Shown one piece after another: positions 1 through 8,005 of a DNA stretch of 47,946 nt. Both the position numbers and the translations under genes were made by a program. The DNA lies in assembly GCA_017961765.1 (NCBI GenBank), contig JAGCWQ010000145.1, forward strand, positions 1 through 47,946, read 5' to 3'. The first letter of the stretch is position 1, and each line of letters opens with the position of its first letter. The notes beneath the pieces are model-generated. The model saw only the letters and a program-made list of their open reading frames with translations. It did no database searches and was not told where the DNA came from. This DNA is from Paludibacteraceae bacterium. GTDB lineage: Bacteria; Bacteroidota; Bacteroidia; Bacteroidales; Paludibacteraceae.

Positions 1-30
1 CTTAACTTCGGCATTGCATCTCCCTAACAT
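1..30 (-). CDS. Possible 5' end of a gene leaving the window
   Basis: Reading leftwards, an ATG at 30-28 is preceded by an AGAGG Shine-Dalgarno-like stretch and stays open to the window edge, giving only MLGRCNAEVK. It lies downstream of the LicD operon terminator, so it would be a separate transcription unit. Ten codons are too few to identify a family, and the start could be chance. Confidence 0.25.
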   Translation of the reverse strand, partial: MLGRCNAEVK

Positions 31-195
31 GACCTCTTACCAAAAGCCAAAAGGGGCTATTTAAATGAAGTCTCTTCGAGACTGGTAGAAAATCGACAAT
101 AATAGTATCTTGTTCTTCTTACGGAATCTACTACAATACCGAACCATTGCTTATGGGTTACGGGAAAGAGATTGCAAACGACCAAATAGCAAAAT

Positions 196-212
196 AGCCT
201 CTATACGAGGCT
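196..212 (-). terminator. Probable intrinsic terminator of the LicD operon
   Basis: AGCCTC (196-201) and GAGGCT (207-212) form a 6-bp stem with a 5-base loop directly after the licD-like stop codon. On the minus strand the hairpin is followed by ATTTTGC, a short T-rich tail. Confidence 0.5.
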
Positions 213-213
213 G

Positions 214-1026
214 TCAAAGTTGTTGCTCCCTATACGGCTTATCCAAATCCAACAAATGGAAATTATGTTGCCGCTGCTTAGGACCAGGGGGAATTGTCAT
301 GTAATCACCATACTTTTGGGAGAGATAAGCGTCTGGATTTTCGACTCCCATCACCATCCTACCCTCAAACATAATAGGGGTAGGCTTACCTAAATTGGTA
401 CGAGGCATTATCCCTTTTCGACCGTCGTCATGGTCAACCACAAGGTCTGACGCATCGAAATCATAGCGTTTCTGCATCCTACGCATCTTCGTCTGCACCT
501 CTTCCAACGTATAGAACTTCCGACAGAGAAGCGGAATCCAACAGGAAGGCCCATGACCATGGCGATAGGGATCACGGTACAACAGATACTGCACACGCTT
601 CAAATAGAAATAGCGGGCAAAATGAAGGCGTTGAACCAGTCCATTGGAAGTCATTCCATCCAAAGGGAAGACATCGATGTAGATCCCCCCCAAATATTTC
701 AAATGCATACGCTCGATCAACGTCGTGCTTGCATCTTGTATCTTAGCGAAAGGCAAAGGATAGTTCTTGTCCGTCTCGAAAGCCACCGCCTCCATCGGCT
801 GCGGCAACCACTCGGCAGCATGAGCCATCAAAAGGTCATAATCCTTACGAGGCATACCGATGTCGAGGTCGTCGTCCCACGGGATGAACCCTTTATGGCG
901 CACGGCACCCAAAAGCGTCCCTGCAATGATGTAGTAACGCAACCCATGCTCCGCACACACCTTATCAACCGACATCAAAATGTCAAGGATGCGGAGTTGG
1001 AGCGGACGGATATCGTATGTTGCCAT
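214..1026 (-). CDS. LicD family phosphotransferase
   Basis: A 270-residue LicD-family protein of the nucleotidyltransferase fold. LicD proteins move a phosphocholine or similar phospho-amino-alcohol from its CDP-activated form onto a surface glycan. The diagnostic block near residues 36-58 has GTLLGAVRHKGFIPWDDDLD, with the acidic DDDLD metal site intact. No signal peptide or membrane segment is evident, so it should act on the cytoplasmic face. It is the last gene of a three-gene minus-strand operon, 20 bases after the nucleotidyltransferase stop, and is followed by a terminator hairpin. The family call is firm. The transferred group (choline, ethanolamine, aminopropanol or a phosphonate) is not determined by sequence. 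Confidence 0.9.
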   Translation of the reverse strand: MATYDIRPLQLRILDILMSVDKVCAEHGLRYYIIAGTLLGAVRHKGFIPWDDDLDIGMPRKDYDLLMAHAAEWLPQPMEAVAFETDKNYPLPFAKIQDASTTLIERMHLKYLGGIYIDVFPLDGMTSNGLVQRLHFARYFYLKRVQYLLYRDPYRHGHGPSCWIPLLCRKFYTLEEVQTKMRRMQKRYDFDASDLVVDHDDGRKGIMPRTNLGKPTPIMFEGRMVMGVENPDAYLSQKYGDYMTIPPGPKQRQHNFHLLDLDKPYREQQL

Positions 1027-1046
1027 TCTTCCTAAGTTAAATAATA

Positions 1047-1778
1047 TCAGAAAAGTTCAGCAGGAATGCGCTGCTTCGCCGTATTGAAGTCGTCCACCGT
1101 GTCCAGCTCACAAGAGAAGAGGTCGGTCACGTCCAACACGTGGTAGGTATGTCCTTTCGGCAGGAGACGTTCAAAAGCGCGTTCATAGAAGATGTTGGAA
1201 AGACCCTCTTTCTCCATCATCACCTCCAGCTCCTCATAGAGAGCCTTCGTATAGGCACGCCCCATCCGTTCGATCCCCAGACTCTCACCCACGGCATCCG
1301 CAGGGTTGCAAGTCTTGTTAAGGGCTGTAATGGCTCCGCTCGCATCAACCACCACCTTCATCTCCTCCTCACCAAGCTCATGGCGGATAAGCGTCAAGAT
1401 ATTCTCCTCCGGTGCCTCCAAGACACGACGGATGATGGCTGGATCATAGAGCAAATCGCTGTCCAACAGGAGGATCTCCTCCCCATCGGCCTTCGGACGG
1501 GCCAACCACAACGAATAGATATTGTTCGTAGAGTCGTAAATCGAATTATGGATGAAGGTAACCTTCACATCCGAATAGTTTTGACTTACAAAATCTTCGA
1601 TCTGCTTGTGAAGATAACCCGTTACGATTACAAATTCAGAGATTCCGCTCTGCTTCAAGGCATCCATCGAACGTTGAAGAAGGGAGCGTTCGCCCACCTT
1701 CAGCAAGCACTTCGGACAATCATTCGTCAAAGGACGAAGCCGAGAAGCGACCCCGGCAGCAAGAATTACGGCCTTCAT
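1047..1778 (-). CDS. Sugar-phosphate / phosphocholine-type nucleotidyltransferase
   Basis: A 243-residue NTP-transferase (GT-A-like Rossmann fold) of the LicC / sugar-nucleotide pyrophosphorylase type. The N-terminus has the nucleotide-binding signature LAAGxxxRLxPLTxxxPKxLL (residues 6-27), and LLLDSDLLY near 100-110 is the usual metal-binding Asp region. Family members couple CTP or another NTP to a phosphorylated substrate and release pyrophosphate. Its ATG overlaps the aminotransferase stop as ATGA, which implies translational coupling. Between an aminotransferase and LicD, the likely job is to make the CDP-activated donor used by LicD; this is inference. There is no kinase domain, so the substrate must arrive already phosphorylated or as a phosphonate. 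Confidence 0.85.
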   Translation of the reverse strand: MKAVILAAGVASRLRPLTNDCPKCLLKVGERSLLQRSMDALKQSGISEFVIVTGYLHKQIEDFVSQNYSDVKVTFIHNSIYDSTNNIYSLWLARPKADGEEILLLDSDLLYDPAIIRRVLEAPEENILTLIRHELGEEEMKVVVDASGAITALNKTCNPADAVGESLGIERMGRAYTKALYEELEVMMEKEGLSNIFYERAFERLLPKGHTYHVLDVTDLFSCELDTVDDFNTAKQRIPAELF

Positions 1779-2815
1779 TTGCTCAGAGCGATTTTCTTGA
1801 TAGTTTCACAAACGACTTTATTCTGTTCAGGACGACCCAACGTAATTCGCAAATGCGTATCGATACCTGGTTCGTTCATAAACTTAATCTTATAATCTTG
1901 CTCGGCCAAAGCCTTTTGCAAATCAGCCTTCAACTCGATTGGGTATTTGATGAGGACGAAATTAGCCACAGAATCATAGACCTTGAAGCCTGGCAAAACG
2001 CCCAACTCCTTGGCATAGAGTTGACAACCCTCCTGCATCTGCTTTGCGATGTTACGGTAGTGGTCGTCGCTTTGAAGTGCGGCGATAGCGACCTCCTCCG
2101 AGAAACGGTTATAGCCAAGGTACTTATTGGCATATTTCAAGAATTTCTCTTGGTTCTTACCGATGAAGCCAAAACCGATGCGAAGGCCAGGCAAGCCATA
2201 GAACTTGGAGAGCGTCCTTGAAATGATCAAATTGGAATGTTTGTTGACCAACTTGGCAATGTAGCTATTGTCAACCACAACAAAAGAAGCGTAAGCCTCG
2301 TCAATCAAGACAATCACGTCAGAAGGGATATGGCCCATCAACCAATCCACCTCGTCAGGCAAAAGTCCGTTGCCCGTCGGATTGTTAGGGGAAGCCAACA
2401 AAAGGATCTTTGGATGGATCTCATTCGTCTTCTTGACTATCTCGTTCAAATCATATTTGAAAGTGGTCTCCGTCTCATATAGCGGATATTTGAACGTTTC
2501 ACCGTTCACCTCGTCCGCAATGGAATTATAGTACCACCATGAATACTCAGGAACCAACATTTTCTTGTTGCCGTCGGCCTCAGAAAGGAAATAATGGACA
2601 ACATTCTTCAGAATATCCTCGCCACCATAGCCAAGAAGAACCTGCTTCTCATCGACACCATACAACTCTGAAAGGAAGACGGATACAATGCTCTTTTTCC
2701 CTTCGTCATAGATTCGTGTATAGAAACACAACTTGCTGGGATCAAAATTCTTTATTGCTTCAAGCACCTTAGCCGAAGGCGAAAAATTAAATTCATTTCT
2801 GTCAAGAAAATTCAT
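1775..2815 (-). CDS. HisC/CobD-like PLP-dependent aminotransferase
   Basis: A 346-residue fold-type I PLP enzyme of the class I/II group, closest in look to histidinol-phosphate aminotransferase and threonine-phosphate decarboxylase (CobD). SPNNPTGNG near residue 140 is the cofactor-site motif, and SRTLSKFYGLPGLRIGFG near 200 contains the PLP lysine. The ATG at 2815 gives MNFLDRNEFNFSPS; the longer frame adds nine residues with no support. It is the first gene of the operon, ahead of the nucleotidyltransferase and LicD, and no other his or cob gene is nearby. That context favours a role on a phosphorylated amino acid feeding CDP-donor synthesis over histidine synthesis. Transaminase versus decarboxylase activity cannot be told from sequence. 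Confidence 0.85.
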   Translation of the reverse strand: MNFLDRNEFNFSPSAKVLEAIKNFDPSKLCFYTRIYDEGKKSIVSVFLSELYGVDEKQVLLGYGGEDILKNVVHYFLSEADGNKKMLVPEYSWWYYNSIADEVNGETFKYPLYETETTFKYDLNEIVKKTNEIHPKILLLASPNNPTGNGLLPDEVDWLMGHIPSDVIVLIDEAYASFVVVDNSYIAKLVNKHSNLIISRTLSKFYGLPGLRIGFGFIGKNQEKFLKYANKYLGYNRFSEEVAIAALQSDDHYRNIAKQMQEGCQLYAKELGVLPGFKVYDSVANFVLIKYPIELKADLQKALAEQDYKIKFMNEPGIDTHLRITLGRPEQNKVVCETIKKIALSK

Positions 2816-2902
2816 TTGTCTGACTTTTAATGGAATCCACACAGATTCCCATGATGAATACTATCTTAGGCTCCCCAAGGAAGCCTTTCTCATTTCAATC
2901 TG

Positions 2903-2910
2903 CAAATATA
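2903..2910 (-). promoter_or_regulatory. -7 promoter element for the aminotransferase operon
   Basis: The minus strand reads TATATTTG, matching the Bacteroidota -7 consensus TAnnTTTG, 88 bases ahead of the aminotransferase start. I see no clear -33 TTTG at the usual spacing. Confidence 0.4.
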
Positions 2911-3023
2911 CAAGTTTTATGTTTCATTCCGTAAATGTTGCGAGGAAATACGCTAGGCATTTTAAAACATAGGATGCGCACAAGGCGCATCCTACATGCC
3001 ATATATTGGAAATCCATCTTATC

Positions 3024-5573
3024 CTATCGCTTCACAGCCTTTAGCTGGCGACAAGAATTCTCCCCATAAACGTTGAAGATATAGACTCCTTTCGGATAAT
3101 TCGCTCCGAAGGTTGCTTGAAGAGCTCCTTTCGACTTAATGCGGTCCACAAAAGAGCCATCTACCGAATAGACCACAATCTCATTCCACGCATTCGCCCC
3201 ATGGTAGGTATAGGAACGGCTAGTGGCATCATACGAAAGATAGTCGCTCTCTGCCGCTTCCGACTCGGTTGACAACATATAAACATAGTCAATATAAACG
3301 GAATCCAAATAGAGTTCCGCCCCCTCTGTAATGACTTGGAACGAGAGGATGTGCTCCCCATCCGCCATCCTAAATAGTGTTTCTAGAGGAAGATGAAGAT
3401 AACCACTTGAATCTTGCGTATTAGCTCCCTCGAAACTAACAAACTCAATTATCTGATCAAAATCGTCATCTATATAGAGTGCGACCTTCACCTTCTCATT
3501 CGTTGTCGAATAAGTGTAGCCCAAGGAATAGTATTCATTCGTAGATTCCCGTATATCCAGCGGAGCATCCACCGTATAGCTGACCCAGTCTCCATAACCT
3601 AGTTTAACCGCATAGTTGGATGAACCTAAATCCTGCATAGCAATAATGGTGTTGTCATCCCGTGCAGCCGACGGCTCGTTGCTACACTCTTCGCACCAAT
3701 AGGATATGCCACGGCCTCCACGGTCAAAATACTCTCCTTGGAGAACACCCGGAATATCCACCGGAACTTTGAAATAAGGTTCATAAACATCCCAGACATA
3801 GGTGGAGTATTCCCGCTCTACCGTTTGTCCGTCGGAACTAGTCACACGAATGGTGAACGTATAGGCATCCGACCGCTGGGTCTCGCCATCAAAAGAGCCA
3901 TCCGCATTCAAAATCAAGCCCAAAGGAAGCGATCCCTTGACCACCTCATACGAGTAGGGCTCCAGTCCGCCAGTTGCCTCCATGACGATAGGACAAGCAG
4001 TTCCCCGTTGGATAGGCATCACCGTATCCGTAACTAACTCCAAATCAGGATACTCCCGCTTCGGACCACAACGGAACGTCATCGTCTCGCCATATTCGCT
4101 GAAATCACACAAATAGATGCCGGAGTTCTCTCCGCTATACCATTTGCCACTTGGATTGGAATCGTCGGAGAAGACCCCTGGACCTGTCGTAGCCGTCCAG
4201 AACGGATTGTTGTCTGTCGCCGGCCTGCAATCCAACAATTCAGGGTTACCCTTATAATTGTTGTCACCCTTGTCGTTGCTATGCCAAATGAAAATTCCTT
4301 TGTCATTGTTCGGTCTGACGGCAATATGCCTATCCCGAATCTCAATATAGTACTTCTCCGCAGAACTGATGCCCGTGCCTCGATAGACAGCAACGGAACC
4401 CACCTCCTGCTTCAACGTGATAAGTCTTCCGTCCTTTATGTCGGTGATATCCACTTTGTTGGACAACCAACCCAATTGATCCATAGCCCAAGGGTTGGGG
4501 ATAGGAGGCGTTTCCGACAAATAAGTGATATCTGCCACGTTGTATTTCGCCGCATTGTTGTCCTCATGTTTATCGTAAGAATAGAAGTCAGGCCATCCAC
4601 AAACCAAGTGGCCGTTCTCATGGACAAACGTAGCCATTTTCAACTGATCGCCAATATAGCTCATCTGGTAGCCATGCCAAGCCCAACGGCTGAATCCCTT
4701 AGAGGACAAGTTGAAGTTCTGGTAATTCATGTGAGGCCAGAGACCCGTCCCCCATTTATTCTCACAAGTTCCTGCATAAAGGATATTAATCGCCATGATG
4801 GCACCGTCGCGTGTAGAGAGATCCTTCACGTCAAAACCGTCCACCTCCTTCGAATAGGAGAGCAAAGCCTTCTCCACAACTGGGAAGAAATTCTCCGTGG
4901 TATAATCCGTCGCATCCTTCGGTGAATAGTAATCCTTCGTATTCGGTGCCGTATAGAATTTGGACGGCACATAGTTTATATAGGTCAACTTACCGCCTGA
5001 GATCCATTGGAAATACTTCTTGATGGACATCGGGTTGCCGAAGACCGTCTCTTCGTCGGCATTGAGGAAAGTCTTGATCTGGTCGATGGAGACGCTGGAT
5101 TTCGTATCGGAAAAATCAATAAGACAGCAAACGCCATAAACCGTATCAGGGAGGACGGTGGCAGCCCTCAGGCTTACACTCTTCTGAATCTCGTCACGAT
5201 GGAACGTCTTCATCGTTTTGGCGATAATGCTATCACGAGCCTCCTTCGAAACACGGATACCGGGTTGGACTATCATCTTGACAGCCTCGGGCGTCTCTCC
5301 GCCCTTATAGACAATACCCGTGGAGGCATACTCCTTCCCGTTAGAGGAGAGAAGCGCATAGCATATATAGCCTGTGACTTCATCCTTAATCAAAGTATAA
5401 TGATCCTTGCTTTCCGCATCTATATAAAACTCCGTTCCATAGAGATAGACCGAGACCTTAGTGCCGTCTGGCTGGGTCATCTGATGCTCCGTGGCATGGT
5501 AATTCAAGGCATAAGTACCCGATACATACGCCGAGAAAAGGAGATAGGCCACTATGAATTTAAGTATTTTCAT
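3024..5573 (-). CDS. Secreted M6-family zinc metalloprotease
   Basis: An 849-residue exported protease. The ATG at 5573 gives signal peptide MKILKFIVAYLLFSAYVSG; the longer frame begins at TTG. A pro-region (about 25-135) precedes the M6 catalytic domain. The zinc motif HENGH (about 318-322) is followed by LVCGWPDFYSY, typical of immune-inhibitor-A-like M6 proteases. After about residue 510 comes an Ig-like segment (GGLEPYSYEVVKGSLPLGL), then a beta-rich carbohydrate-binding-like region. The last ~75 residues resemble a T9SS sorting domain, with YSVDG, YPKGVYIFNVYG and a basic end. It therefore probably digests extracellular protein after type IX secretion or surface attachment. It is monocistronic between two promoter regions. 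The family call rests on the HExxH context and the exact substrate is unknown. Confidence 0.85.
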   Translation of the reverse strand: MKILKFIVAYLLFSAYVSGTYALNYHATEHQMTQPDGTKVSVYLYGTEFYIDAESKDHYTLIKDEVTGYICYALLSSNGKEYASTGIVYKGGETPEAVKMIVQPGIRVSKEARDSIIAKTMKTFHRDEIQKSVSLRAATVLPDTVYGVCCLIDFSDTKSSVSIDQIKTFLNADEETVFGNPMSIKKYFQWISGGKLTYINYVPSKFYTAPNTKDYYSPKDATDYTTENFFPVVEKALLSYSKEVDGFDVKDLSTRDGAIMAINILYAGTCENKWGTGLWPHMNYQNFNLSSKGFSRWAWHGYQMSYIGDQLKMATFVHENGHLVCGWPDFYSYDKHEDNNAAKYNVADITYLSETPPIPNPWAMDQLGWLSNKVDITDIKDGRLITLKQEVGSVAVYRGTGISSAEKYYIEIRDRHIAVRPNNDKGIFIWHSNDKGDNNYKGNPELLDCRPATDNNPFWTATTGPGVFSDDSNPSGKWYSGENSGIYLCDFSEYGETMTFRCGPKREYPDLELVTDTVMPIQRGTACPIVMEATGGLEPYSYEVVKGSLPLGLILNADGSFDGETQRSDAYTFTIRVTSSDGQTVEREYSTYVWDVYEPYFKVPVDIPGVLQGEYFDRGGRGISYWCEECSNEPSAARDDNTIIAMQDLGSSNYAVKLGYGDWVSYTVDAPLDIRESTNEYYSLGYTYSTTNEKVKVALYIDDDFDQIIEFVSFEGANTQDSSGYLHLPLETLFRMADGEHILSFQVITEGAELYLDSVYIDYVYMLSTESEAAESDYLSYDATSRSYTYHGANAWNEIVVYSVDGSFVDRIKSKGALQATFGANYPKGVYIFNVYGENSCRQLKAVKR

Positions 5574-5605
5574 GATTATCAAAGTTCTTAATTACACTAA
5601 TAAAG

Positions 5606-5613
5606 CAAATATA
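5606..5613 (-). promoter_or_regulatory. -7 promoter element for the M6 protease gene
   Basis: The minus strand reads TATATTTG, 33 bases ahead of the ATG at 5573. A -33 box is not obvious. Confidence 0.4.
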
Positions 5614-5744
5614 GAAAGATTTTCTATGAATCGGAAATGAATTGAGACGCCAAGGGAATCATTTCAATGTTTTATTGCTTTATTTCGGCATCAAGCCAAA
5701 TTTCAGGCATTAAAATGCATTCAATAGGACTAAGCCACGCATGA

Positions 5745-5777
5745 AAAAGCCTTGCAAGGTTATCCCACAAGGCTTTT
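5745..5777 (-). terminator. Intrinsic terminator after ychF
   Basis: AAAAGCCTTG (5745-5754) pairs with CAAGGCTTTT (5768-5777), a perfect 10-bp stem with a 13-base loop. Transcribed leftwards it ends in a run of five T, just past the ychF stop. Confidence 0.8.
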
Positions 5778-5812
5778 AGAACTAATATCGGTTCCCTTCG
5801 AAAAGGAGTCTG

Positions 5813-6919
5813 TTATTTCGATACATTAAATCTGAAGTGCATGATGTCGCCATCTTGGCAAACATAGTCCTTGCCCTCGATACCAATCTTTCCTGCCTCA
5901 CGACAAGCAGCTTCAGAACCCAACGTGACATAATCATCATACTTGATCACCTCGGCACGGATGAATCCCTTCTCAAAATCGGTATGGATGATTCCCGCAC
6001 ATTGAGGCGCTTTCATGCCTCGGCTAAACGTCCACGCACGCACCTCGTCAGGACCTGCCGTAAAGTAGGTCTGGAGATCAAGAAGCTTATAGGCTGCCTT
6101 GATTAGACGTACGACGCCCGACTCCTTTAAACCAGCCTCCTCCAAGAACATCTGACGCTCCTCGTAGGTCTCCAACTCCGTGATGTCGGCCTCCATAGCA
6201 GCCGCCACAATCATCATCTCCGCATTCTCCTCCTTGATGGCCTCGGCCACTGCTTGCGTATATTTGTTTCCCGTCACAGCACTTGCCTCATCGACGTTAC
6301 AGATGTACATGACTGGTTTTGTGGTCAACAAGAAAAGGTCCTTCACCAATTCCTTCTCCTCCTTTGACAACTCTACCACACGAGCCGACTTTCCTGCCAA
6401 CAACGCAGCACGGTACCTTTCCAAAATCTCACACACCGCCTTGGCTGTCTTGTCGCCACCCGTCTGGGCCTGTTTATGCAACTTCTGCAGACGGCTCTCC
6501 ACGGTCTCAAGGTCTTTCAACTGAAGCTCTGTATCGATAATCTCCTTGTCGCGCACAGGGTTCACGCTACCATCCACGTGCGTCACGTTCTCGTCGTCAA
6601 AACAGCGAAGGACATGCAAAATCGCATCCGTCTCACGGATATTGGCCAAGAACTTGTTTCCAAGACCTTCACCCTTGCTTGCACCCTTCACCAAACCTGC
6701 GATATCCACGATTTCGACCGTAGTAGGAATCACACGCTGCGGATGGTCGATCTCCGCCAACTTCGTAAGCCTCTCGTCTGGCACGGTGATGACTCCCACA
6801 TTTGGTTCTATCGTACAGAAGGGGAAGTTCGCCGCCTGCGCCTTAGCGTTTGATAAACAGTTGAAAAGTGTAGATTTACCCACGTTGGGCAAACCTACTA
6901 TGCCACATTGTAATGCCAT
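5813..6919 (-). CDS. ychF: Redox-regulated ribosome-associated ATPase YchF (Obg family)
   Basis: A 368-residue protein, the normal length for YchF/OLA1. Near the N-terminus GLPNVGKSTLFN is the P-loop and VDIAGLVKGASKGEGLG is the G3/switch II region. The G4 position reads NVDE rather than NKxD, the feature that gives this family its ATP preference. The C-terminal TGS-like domain includes the conserved run TYFTAGPDEVRAWT and the stretch GIIHTDFEKGFIRAEVI. YchF is a cytosolic, near-universal ATPase that binds ribosomes and is linked to stress responses. It is alone in its transcription unit, with a strong terminator downstream and TAnnTTTG matches at 6971-6978 and 7012-7019 upstream on the same strand. 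Confidence 0.97.
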   Translation of the reverse strand: MALQCGIVGLPNVGKSTLFNCLSNAKAQAANFPFCTIEPNVGVITVPDERLTKLAEIDHPQRVIPTTVEIVDIAGLVKGASKGEGLGNKFLANIRETDAILHVLRCFDDENVTHVDGSVNPVRDKEIIDTELQLKDLETVESRLQKLHKQAQTGGDKTAKAVCEILERYRAALLAGKSARVVELSKEEKELVKDLFLLTTKPVMYICNVDEASAVTGNKYTQAVAEAIKEENAEMMIVAAAMEADITELETYEERQMFLEEAGLKESGVVRLIKAAYKLLDLQTYFTAGPDEVRAWTFSRGMKAPQCAGIIHTDFEKGFIRAEVIKYDDYVTLGSEAACREAGKIGIEGKDYVCQDGDIMHFRFNVSK

Positions 6920-7038
6920 TTCTGCCTAATAAGTTTTTATGTTATGAGCCACAAAAAATGCAACTTTCCACAAAAGTACATAAAAAAGGAGATAATTACC
7001 TTTAAGTGACGCAAAAATAAGTCGATTCCATCTGAAAC

Positions 7039-7452
7039 CTACCGATTTCCCCTACTCTCCCTTATTTTAAAGATACCACGCAACACGAGGGAAGCAACCA
7101 GATGGAAAGCAGTGAGCATCACATACATGAACATTGCCCTCAACGGCCAGCCGACACCCATATAGTGATGCAAGAGAGACTCCACCCGCTCCCTGTCGCA
7201 ATCCTTAACATTCCGATATATCTCCTCTTCGCCCATTCCTCCAAAGTCATAGCCATAATAGGACAACAACCAGTTTGTGGAGCAATCATCGAAGAAACAG
7301 TAGGCCAGACTCAGGAATATATTCAGTACTACAATAGCCATCATTAGCCATACCCATTTAGAATGCTTCTCTACATAGGAGAGAGCAAAAAAGGGATAAG
7401 CGACAATCGCCACGACCAAGAACAACGAAATTAAGTCAATGATATTTTCCAT
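7039..7452 (-). CDS. Small membrane protein of unknown function
   Basis: A 137-residue protein from the ATG at 7452; the longer frame begins at TTG. It has two N-terminal membrane segments (about 5-25 and 35-55), a hydrophilic middle with many charged residues (EEEIYRNVKDCDRERVESLL), and a third hydrophobic stretch near 110-130. A short basic tail ends it. I do not recognise the family. It sits between ychF and a block holding a gene remnant, DUF4491 and TerB/DnaJ genes, and shares their strand. Confidence 0.6.
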   Translation of the reverse strand: MENIIDLISLFLVVAIVAYPFFALSYVEKHSKWVWLMMAIVVLNIFLSLAYCFFDDCSTNWLLSYYGYDFGGMGEEEIYRNVKDCDRERVESLLHHYMGVGWPLRAMFMYVMLTAFHLVASLVLRGIFKIRESRGNR

Positions 7453-7487
7453 GCTTGCATTCTGTTTGAGGGGTAAAAGATAAATAG

Positions 7488-7553
7488 GATCCAATCACCA
7501 ACGCCGACTTCGAATATGCCAAGCAGAAACTGGCAGAGCAAAAGGACAACTAA
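7488..7553 (+). pseudogene. Possible C-terminal remnant of a lost gene
   Basis: After a stop at 7485 the plus strand reads NADFEYAKQKLAEQKDN and a TAA at 7551-7553, then a short hairpin. The composition looks like a genuine protein tail, but no start or body precedes it. It may be what is left after a deletion, consistent with the rearranged DNA nearby. It could also be chance. Confidence 0.3.
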
Positions 7554-7565
7554 TCCCAATAAAAA

Positions 7566-7583
7566 GAGAGGCGTTTGCCTCCC
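7566..7583 (-). terminator. Short GC-rich terminator hairpin
   Basis: GAGGC (7568-7572) and GCCTC (7577-7581) enclose GTTT. On the minus strand the stem is followed by TCTTTTT, so it could end the DUF4491 transcript that stops at 7655. Confidence 0.55.
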
Positions 7584-7654
7584 CTTCTTGTCCCTGCCTC
7601 ACACTTACCCATAGTCGTTAAAAACGTAAGATGCTATTGGCAGAATGATATTCC

Positions 7655-7954
7655 TTATTTTTTCTCACGCTTAGGGAACCAGCCTTTCTCTACTCGCTTC
7701 CGTTGTTCAAAGACTTCGCCTATGCTCCAGAAAGAGGAGAAGGCCACCACGCCCATCATGACGGAGAGTATCAGATTGTCCATCATTACCGAACAGACAC
7801 ACCCTGCAATGCCCATAAGTGCGAATACCCACCATATATTAACTCCAAAGTAATATTCGCCTTTAATGACTAAAGGATGGAACAATCCGATTATCAGGAA
7901 AGTAGCTAATCCTATAACCAATCCAGAAAGGTTGTTTGACTCTATAAAATCCAT
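7655..7954 (-). CDS. DUF4491 family membrane protein
   Basis: A 99-residue protein matching the DUF4491 family as I know it from Bacteroidales. It has a hydrophobic N-terminal helix ending in LFHPLVIKGEYYFG, a second segment in WWVFALMGIAGCVCS, a third around NLILSVMMGVVAFSSFWSI, then the charged tail EVFEQRKRVEKGWFPKREKK. It is an inner-membrane protein of unknown function. Its first codons and leader (7916-7974) were copied into the mosaic duplication at 8875-8933, where they are cut off. It lies downstream of the TerB/DnaJ gene on the same strand, separated by about 50 bases. Confidence 0.85.
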   Translation of the reverse strand: MDFIESNNLSGLVIGLATFLIIGLFHPLVIKGEYYFGVNIWWVFALMGIAGCVCSVMMDNLILSVMMGVVAFSSFWSIGEVFEQRKRVEKGWFPKREKK

Positions 7955-8005
7955 ATTAATCTATTTTTGTAACGAAACATCTTCCAGTCCTAAATGTAAC
8001 GAGAA

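Noticed and set aside
214-1035. Plus-strand frames opposite LicD and similar long antisense frames elsewhere
   Set aside because: They lie wholly inside well-supported genes on the other strand and have no domain or start support.
1775-2815. Histidine biosynthesis gene hisC
   Set aside because: No other his gene is nearby and the gene is coupled to a nucleotidyltransferase and LicD; the HisC-like fold is shared by several PLP enzymes.
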